Positions 13,605 through 19,090 of a stretch of DNA of 19,090 bases are shown here, one piece after another (the first letter of the stretch is position 1; every line of letters starts with the position of its first letter). The DNA lies in assembly GCA_018266335.1 (NCBI GenBank), contig JAFEAR010000197.1, positions 1-19,090 of the forward strand, read 5' to 3'. Under the pieces are notes generated by a model. The model was not told the DNA's origin, made no database searches, and was given only the letters and a program-made list of their open reading frames with translations. The translations under genes were made by a program, and so were the position numbers. The stretch is from Bdellovibrionales bacterium. GTDB taxonomy: Bacteria > Bdellovibrionota > UBA2428.

Positions 13605-14086
13605 ATGCCTCTAGTAGCCCTAGCTGAAGCGACCGCCAAGTCCATTTTGCCAGTTGACCCTTGGGCCCTCGGAGGCGCCCAGCGAACAACATTGAATAAG
13701 GCCTCAAGGCTGTGGGTCGTCGCGCAAGCGATGACAGTTGGCCAGTAGCATCGGACGTGGCGTCGAACTATCGACACAGAGCCTGCCGGTCTCGCATGGT
13801 GTCTCAAGGCGTACTGTGATTTCCGGTGACGTCTTTCCAACTTACGCAACAGGCCGTTGAGACTCGCGATGATCGAATCACACTCAGCGCGAACCTGACG
13901 ACGCCTATTTCATAGCAGCGCGATCACTTATCAACAGCAAGTTTTTGATCGCCCGTTGAGCTTGTCACGAAAGCCACTCAAGCTTCGTTTGCCGAAGGCG
14001 CGCATGCGTTCGATGCGCTGTTGTCCTTGCCGCAGGGAGAGCTATCTCAGCGGCATGTGTCGAAACAGTGTTGGGTTGGGGGAAGT
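13605..14086. other. Gap before the Rhs gene, at most one tiny ORF
   Basis: A 47-codon frame starting at ATG 13605 (MPLVALAEATAKSILP), abutting the stop of the previous gene, ends at 13748; it could be translationally coupled but is too short to trust. Beyond it no coding signal is seen on either strand. A 7-bp inverted repeat, GCGATCA/TGATCGC (13920-13926 and 13946-13952, 19-nt loop), is the only clear structure. The upstream leader of the Rhs gene and possibly the right edge of the accessory region fall here. Confidence 0.35.
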
Positions 14087-17000
14087 ATGCGCGCTGCCGA
14101 ACGCGGCTTCAGGCGAAGCCATCTGCTTGTCGTAGCTGCGGCCATTGCGCTCGGCATATCTGGTCTAGGGGCGCGAGCTGATGCCCCACCGCAGATGTCG
14201 GTGCCCGGCTCGTTCAGCGTTGGCACGTCCGGCGCTGCGACCTATTCGATCCCCATCGAGGCGCCGCCTGGAACAGCGAACGTCGCCCCATCGCTGTCGC
14301 TCGTCTATTCGAGCCAAAGCGGTGACGGACCTGAGGGTTTCGGCTGGGTCTTGAATGGCCTTCCCAGCGTCAGCCGCTGCCCCCGGACCACCGCCCAGGA
14401 CAGTGTCCACGGCAGCGTCAACTTCGATTCAAACGACCGCTTTTGCCTTGATGGTCAGCACCTCATGCTCATCAGCGGCACCTATGGCGCCGACGGCAGC
14501 GAATATCGCACCGAGGTCGAGAACTTCGAGCGCGTCATCGCGCACGGCACCGCCGGCAACGGGCCGGCGTGGTTCGAGGTCCATACCAAGTCGGGTCTGA
14601 CTTTCGAGTTTGGCAATACCACCGATTCCCGCTCGCTCGCCGTCGGCAAGACCACGGCGCGTTTGTGGGCCGTCAACAAGATGATGGACACGAAGGGCAA
14701 CTATTTCACAGTCACCTACACCAACGACACGACCAACGGGCAGATCTATCCGACCGAGATCGACTACACCGGCAATGCGAGCGCGAGCGTCAGTCCCTAC
14801 AATTCGGTCAAGTTCACATACACTACCCGTTCGGACATCACGCCAACCTATCAGGCCGGTTCGCTGCATCAGACGACCGTGCTGCTGTCACACATCAAGA
14901 CCTATCACGGCGCTACGCTGATCTGGGACTACCAGCTTACCTATCGCGCCGGCACGACCACGACACACTCACGTCTGACGGAGGTACAGCTTTGCGACGG
15001 CAGCGGGACTTGTCTCGCGCCGACCCAATTCACGTGGCAAGGTGGGACAGGCACTCTTTCGTCGAGTTCGTCCACTCCGGGGATTTCCAGCAACTTCCTG
15101 CCGCTTCTGTCGGGCGATTTCAACGGTGATGGCCTCACGGACGTAATCGTGGATTCGAGCTACGACGGAACGAATTTCTCATACTGCCCGAGCGGTGGAA
15201 CGCTCTACCTGGGGAACTCGTCTTCGACATTTGCGTCCGGTAGCTACACAATGACGACAAAATTGGCGGTGACAGGCTCCACGTACAGCGGTGATGCGTG
15301 TTTGGATGCGACCGCAGTCGTCGATATTGACGGTGATGGACGGCTAGATATTGCTCTGCCGCTTTGGAAGAGTGGTGGATATATAGCCACCAATCCTCAT
15401 TCGATGCTTCTAAACGGTGGTTCGGGTTCTTTTAACAGCATTGGAAAGCTGGGCGGACTGACCGGTGTGCTCGGCGCGATTGGCGACCTGAATGGGGACA
15501 GCAGGATCGACGGTCTCGTAGGCTCGACCGGGCCTGTCTACAAAGCGTCCATTGGCGATGGGACGGGCACATTCACGGATGGCGCGACCTATCCGGACAT
15601 AGTCGACTCGTCGGCGATTTACGTCGCCGATCTCGATGGTGATGGCTGCGACGATATCGTGCAAAACGACGGTTCGGCTATAATCGATTATTCCTGCTCT
15701 CCGGCGACGTCGCAGGTCACGACCACGTTAAGCGGTTCGGTTCTTACGTTTGGAGACTTCAACGGTGACGGCAAGCAGGACATTCTTTCTGTAGTAAGCT
15801 CGACCGGAGGCGGGACGCTCTATTTGTCGACCGGAACAGGTCTAGTTGCGACCTCCTTCTCGGTCCCAACATCGTGGGACGGCAACGCCTACTACGTGGT
15901 GGGCGATTGGAACGGCGACGGCAAAGCAGATTTGGCCGTTTTGCCGGCGACTTCATTGACAGCGACGATCTATCTATCGACCGGCTCTGGCTTTGTGTCG
16001 GCGACGACCGCGTCTTACAGCACATATTCTTCCAGGGGTTTCGGTGCCGATTGGAACAATGACGGCGCTGACGACCTCTGGATATCGTCATCCGGTACAG
16101 GCGATCATGTTTTCACCTTTGGCTATACGCCGGAACTCATAACGGCGATCTCCAATGGCCTCGGTCAATCGACGACTGTCACCTATGACCGGCTCAATCA
16201 CGGAACGATCTACACCAAGGGCACCGGCGCAAGCTATCCAACGCAGGACATCATCGATGCCCGCTATGTCGTCTCCCGTGTCGATATCGGAAACGCCGTC
16301 GGCGGTACCGTAGCGCGGACATACGCCTACAGTGGGTTCAAGAATGACGTGTCGGGGCGCGGCGAACTTGGGTTTTCACAGATCGTCGAGACCAATCTGC
16401 AGGACGGAACGGTCTATACGACAAACTACCGAACCGACTTCCCCTATATCGGTCAGCTCTCATCGTCTACGGTCGTTCATGGCAGTACGACGCTTAGTTC
16501 GAAGACCTACACACTCGAAAACGTCGCGCTTGGGAGCGGCCGATATTTCGTTGGCGTGCATCAAACAGTGGCCAGCGGGCATGACCTCAATGGCGCGACG
16601 CTCCCGACGACCACCACGACATACACTTACGACTGCGACAGCTCGACAACCTGCTATGGCAATACCACGCAGATCGCCGCATCTGTGTCGGACGGTTCCT
16701 CAAAGACCATCACCAATACCTACACGGTCGATACGACGCATTGGTACATCGCCGAACTGACCGGCACCAACGTCGAGAGCGTCGTCGGCACGTCCGATAT
16801 CACGCGCCATTCGACCTTTGGACATGATTCGACGTCGGGAATCCTCAACCAGGAAATCGTCGAGCCGTCCTCCTGCCAGTACAAGCTGCAGACGGACTAC
16901 ACGCTCGACAGCTTCGGTCACAAATCTCAGACAGCCGTCAGCGGTGCGGGCTGCACGACCGGCGACATCTATTCGATCGCGTCGCGCACCTCGACGGCGA

Positions 17001-19090
17001 GCTATGCCACGACAGACGGCGCGACCACGCTGCAGCCGACCGCCGGCGAGTTCCTCACCAAGTCATGCAACGCGCTCAGCCAATGCGAGACTTGGAACTA
17101 CACCTCCGCATCGAGCCAGGCCTTCGGCGTGCCTGGCAGCCACGCCGGCCCCAACGGCCTGGCGACGAGCTGGAGCTATGACAGTTTTGGCCGTGCGACG
17201 CTGGAGACACGGCCGGACGGGACCAAGACGAGCACCACCTATGCTTACTGCTCGGGCGTGAACGGCGGCTCGGCGACCTGCCCGACCTATGGAGCATTCC
17301 TCAGGCAGGTCGAGGCCTTCGCCTCGGATGGAACGACCCAGATCGGGCCTATCGCGACCGTGTATTACGACGCCTTGGGCCGCGTCATTGCGCAGGACAT
17401 GCAGGGGTACAACGGCAGCACGATCCGCACCGCGACGGTCTATGACGCCCAAGGCCGGGTCTACCAGACCAGCCGGCCCTACTTCGTCAGTGGCGGAACC
17501 GCCAAGTGGACGACCTACACCTACGACGACCTGGCACGCGTGATCCAAGCGACCTTCCCCGATTCGAGCCATACGAACTTCTGCTACAACGGTCTCGAAA
17601 CCGCTGTTACCAACAACCTCAGCCAGACGACGTCGACCATCGCCAACGCGCAGGGCCTGAAGGCGACGGTCAAGCAGGGGACGGGCGTCGCAAGCTCGAC
17701 CTGCGAGCCAACCGCGATCACGACGACGACGACCTATTCCTACGATGCATTCGATGACCTCTTGAAGGTCACCGATACATCGAGCAACGCCATCACAAAT
17801 GTCTACGACGCGCGCGGCAACAAGACCGACAGTACCGATCCCGACATGGGCCACTGGACCTATGTCTATGACGTGCTGGGAGAGCTCAAGAGCCAGACGG
17901 ACGCCAAAAGCCAGACCGCGACGCTGACCTACGACCTGCTCGGCCGGGTAACGGAGCGCTCGGAGGCCGGCCTGGTGTCGGACTGGGTCTATGGCACCTC
18001 GAGCGGCAGCCATAATGTCGGCCAGCTGGTAACGACCTGCACCTCGTCGTCCAGCAACCCCACTTGCGCCTCGGCGACGACGACCAAGGCCTTTACCTAC
18101 GATTCGACCGGCCGGCCGTCGACTTCGACGATCACGGTAGATTCCGCCAGCTACGTCTACACGACCGCCTACAACACCACGAACGGGCAGGTCGACACGG
18201 TCGCCGATCCCTCCGGGCTCACGACCAAGCGGCTCTACAACGCCTATGGCTACACCTGCCGCATCACCGACAATGGCGGCAGCCACACCTGCACGACGAC
18301 CGCGGACGGCCACGTCCTGTGGACCGCGGGCACCCGCGATGCCGAGCTGCACCTGCTGACCCAGACCGCCGGCAATGGCGCCTTCACGACGACGGAGACC
18401 TTCGATGCCAACACCGGCCTCCTGACCAACATCCGGGCCGGAACGGCGGATGCGGTCGCGGCCTTCGACTACACCTTCGACACCATCGGCAACCTGACCT
18501 ACCGGTCGGACGACCATGTCGGGGTCTACGAGAAATTTTGCTACGATCCCAGCCTGAACCGGCTGACGAACTCCGCCACGGCCTCGACCACGCCGAGCCT
18601 GTGCACCTCCACCGGCGGCGGAATCACCTCCAAGACCGTCGGCTATGACAACATCGGCAACATCACCTCGAAGTCCGATGTCGGGACCTACAGCTATCCC
18701 GCCTCCGGCGCGAGTTCGGTGCGGCCGCATGCCGTGTCCTCGATCACCGGCACGGTCAGCGGCGTCACCAACCCGACCTATGGCTACGATTCCAACGGCA
18801 ACCTGACCTGCGTCTATGCCGCCTCGGGCGGAAGCTGCGGCAGTCCGGCGACAGCCGTCACCTGGTCGTCATTCAACATGGTCGCCTCAATCACCCAGGG
18901 CACGACGGTCATCGCCTTCACCTATGACAGCGATCACCAGCGCATCAAGCAGTGCACCGGCACATCCTGCTCCGGCGGCACGACCTATTACCTGAACGAT
19001 CCGATCAGCGGCACGATGAGCGAGAAGACGGTCTCGGGTTCGACCGTCACCTGGCACGACTATCTCGTCGCCGACGGCCGTATGGTGGGC
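14087..19090 (+). CDS. Large secreted SpvB/Rhs (YD-repeat) protein, 3' end cut by window
   Basis: Open for 1668 codons to the last base of the window. ATG 14087 follows a purine-rich ribosome binding site (GGGGGAAG). A signal peptide (1-31, RRSHLLVVAAAIALG, cut after ARA) leads to an SpvB domain (~36-330: GSFSVGTSGAATYSIPIEAP, GFGWVLNGL, SVSRCPR). Seven VCBS/FG-GAP calcium-binding-type repeats follow, starting at residues 344, 413, 467, 515, 557, 607 and 655 (DFNGDGLTDV, DIDGDGRLDI, DWNGDGKADL). From about 1029 on come YD repeats (YDSFGRATLE, YDALGRVIAQ, YDLLGRVTER), ending at YLVADGRMVG, a part of the Rhs core just before the autoprotease/toxin end. Such proteins form a shell enclosing a C-terminal toxin. 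The signal peptide suggests Sec export rather than type VI delivery. The toxin tip and any immunity gene lie outside the window. Confidence 0.93.
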   Translation, partial: MRAAERGFRRSHLLVVAAAIALGISGLGARADAPPQMSVPGSFSVGTSGAATYSIPIEAPPGTANVAPSLSLVYSSQSGDGPEGFGWVLNGLPSVSRCPRTTAQDSVHGSVNFDSNDRFCLDGQHLMLISGTYGADGSEYRTEVENFERVIAHGTAGNGPAWFEVHTKSGLTFEFGNTTDSRSLAVGKTTARLWAVNKMMDTKGNYFTVTYTNDTTNGQIYPTEIDYTGNASASVSPYNSVKFTYTTRSDITPTYQAGSLHQTTVLLSHIKTYHGATLIWDYQLTYRAGTTTTHSRLTEVQLCDGSGTCLAPTQFTWQGGTGTLSSSSSTPGISSNFLPLLSGDFNGDGLTDVIVDSSYDGTNFSYCPSGGTLYLGNSSSTFASGSYTMTTKLAVTGSTYSGDACLDATAVVDIDGDGRLDIALPLWKSGGYIATNPHSMLLNGGSGSFNSIGKLGGLTGVLGAIGDLNGDSRIDGLVGSTGPVYKASIGDGTGTFTDGATYPDIVDSSAIYVADLDGDGCDDIVQNDGSAIIDYSCSPATSQVTTTLSGSVLTFGDFNGDGKQDILSVVSSTGGGTLYLSTGTGLVATSFSVPTSWDGNAYYVVGDWNGDGKADLAVLPATSLTATIYLSTGSGFVSATTASYSTYSSRGFGADWNNDGADDLWISSSGTGDHVFTFGYTPELITAISNGLGQSTTVTYDRLNHGTIYTKGTGASYPTQDIIDARYVVSRVDIGNAVGGTVARTYAYSGFKNDVSGRGELGFSQIVETNLQDGTVYTTNYRTDFPYIGQLSSSTVVHGSTTLSSKTYTLENVALGSGRYFVGVHQTVASGHDLNGATLPTTTTTYTYDCDSSTTCYGNTTQIAASVSDGSSKTITNTYTVDTTHWYIAELTGTNVESVVGTSDITRHSTFGHDSTSGILNQEIVEPSSCQYKLQTDYTLDSFGHKSQTAVSGAGCTTGDIYSIASRTSTASYATTDGATTLQPTAGEFLTKSCNALSQCETWNYTSASSQAFGVPGSHAGPNGLATSWSYDSFGRATLETRPDGTKTSTTYAYCSGVNGGSATCPTYGAFLRQVEAFASDGTTQIGPIATVYYDALGRVIAQDMQGYNGSTIRTATVYDAQGRVYQTSRPYFVSGGTAKWTTYTYDDLARVIQATFPDSSHTNFCYNGLETAVTNNLSQTTSTIANAQGLKATVKQGTGVASSTCEPTAITTTTTYSYDAFDDLLKVTDTSSNAITNVYDARGNKTDSTDPDMGHWTYVYDVLGELKSQTDAKSQTATLTYDLLGRVTERSEAGLVSDWVYGTSSGSHNVGQLVTTCTSSSSNPTCASATTTKAFTYDSTGRPSTSTITVDSASYVYTTAYNTTNGQVDTVADPSGLTTKRLYNAYGYTCRITDNGGSHTCTTTADGHVLWTAGTRDAELHLLTQTAGNGAFTTTETFDANTGLLTNIRAGTADAVAAFDYTFDTIGNLTYRSDDHVGVYEKFCYDPSLNRLTNSATASTTPSLCTSTGGGITSKTVGYDNIGNITSKSDVGTYSYPASGASSVRPHAVSSITGTVSGVTNPTYGYDSNGNLTCVYAASGGSCGSPATAVTWSSFNMVASITQGTTVIAFTYDSDHQRIKQCTGTSCSGGTTYYLNDPISGTMSEKTVSGSTVTWHDYLVADGRMVG

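Noticed and set aside
13605..13748. A 47-codon frame right after the stop at 13604
   Set aside because: Too short and without a ribosome binding site of its own; noted under the intergenic entry rather than called a gene.
13196..13849. A 217-codon - strand frame
   Set aside because: Arg/Ser-rich, overlapping two likelier + strand genes, with no recognisable motif or ribosome binding site.
15116..16085. Regularly spaced DNA similarity (GAxxxxAACGGxGACGGC) as a possible CRISPR or tandem DNA repeat
   Set aside because: The regularity is at protein level, from VCBS/FG-GAP repeats; the DNA between and within units is not identical.
17063..18730. A 555-codon open frame on the - strand inside the Rhs gene
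   Set aside because: It is antisense to in-frame YD repeats and has the Arg/Gly/Val-rich composition of a shadow frame in GC-rich DNA.

Overview
The window looks like a stretch of chromosome from a GC-rich proteobacterium, most likely an alphaproteobacterium. That is an inference from base composition, codon use and protein resemblance; there is no rRNA or other lineage marker. It divides into three zones.

Left zone (1-~3541), ordinary GC-rich chromosome: a ferritin-like (putative diiron) protein followed closely by a classical SDR oxidoreductase on the + strand. These converge on a - strand pair, a family 2 glycosyltransferase with a C-terminal membrane region and a small exported, beta-rich, probably outer-membrane protein, which overlap by 4 bp (GTGA). 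The glycosyltransferase has lost its N-terminal half: its reading frame stops resembling the family at about 3541, where foreign DNA begins. I take this as one end of an integrated accessory region. The missing half is not in the window.

Middle zone (~3541-~13750), accessory region: a tandem-HTH XRE regulator at the junction, a complete IS110-family transposase with structured flanks, and then a - strand cluster. In transcription order the cluster is a 166-aa unknown protein, an 875-aa HerA/VirD4-like ATPase with a C-terminal nuclease-like domain, a 67-aa helical protein, and an 868-aa protein. The last has an N-terminal nitrilase domain (full Glu-Lys-Cys triad), two possible ferredoxin-like sensor segments and a C-terminal HEPN-like R-x4-H motif. 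A second copy of the small helical gene lies at the other end of the 868-aa gene, pointing towards it, so the two paralogues bracket it. Domain make-up (P-loop translocase, nitrilase, HEPN-like end) and the island setting suggest an uncharacterised anti-phage or plasmid-conflict module. This is inference, not demonstrated. A four-helix membrane protein and a small hydrophilic protein follow on the + strand.

Right zone (14087-end): the first 1668 codons of a very large secreted SpvB/TcaC-like Rhs protein (signal peptide, SpvB domain, seven VCBS/FG-GAP repeats, YD repeats). It runs off the window before its variable C-terminus. No tRNA, rRNA, CRISPR array or integrase gene was recognised.
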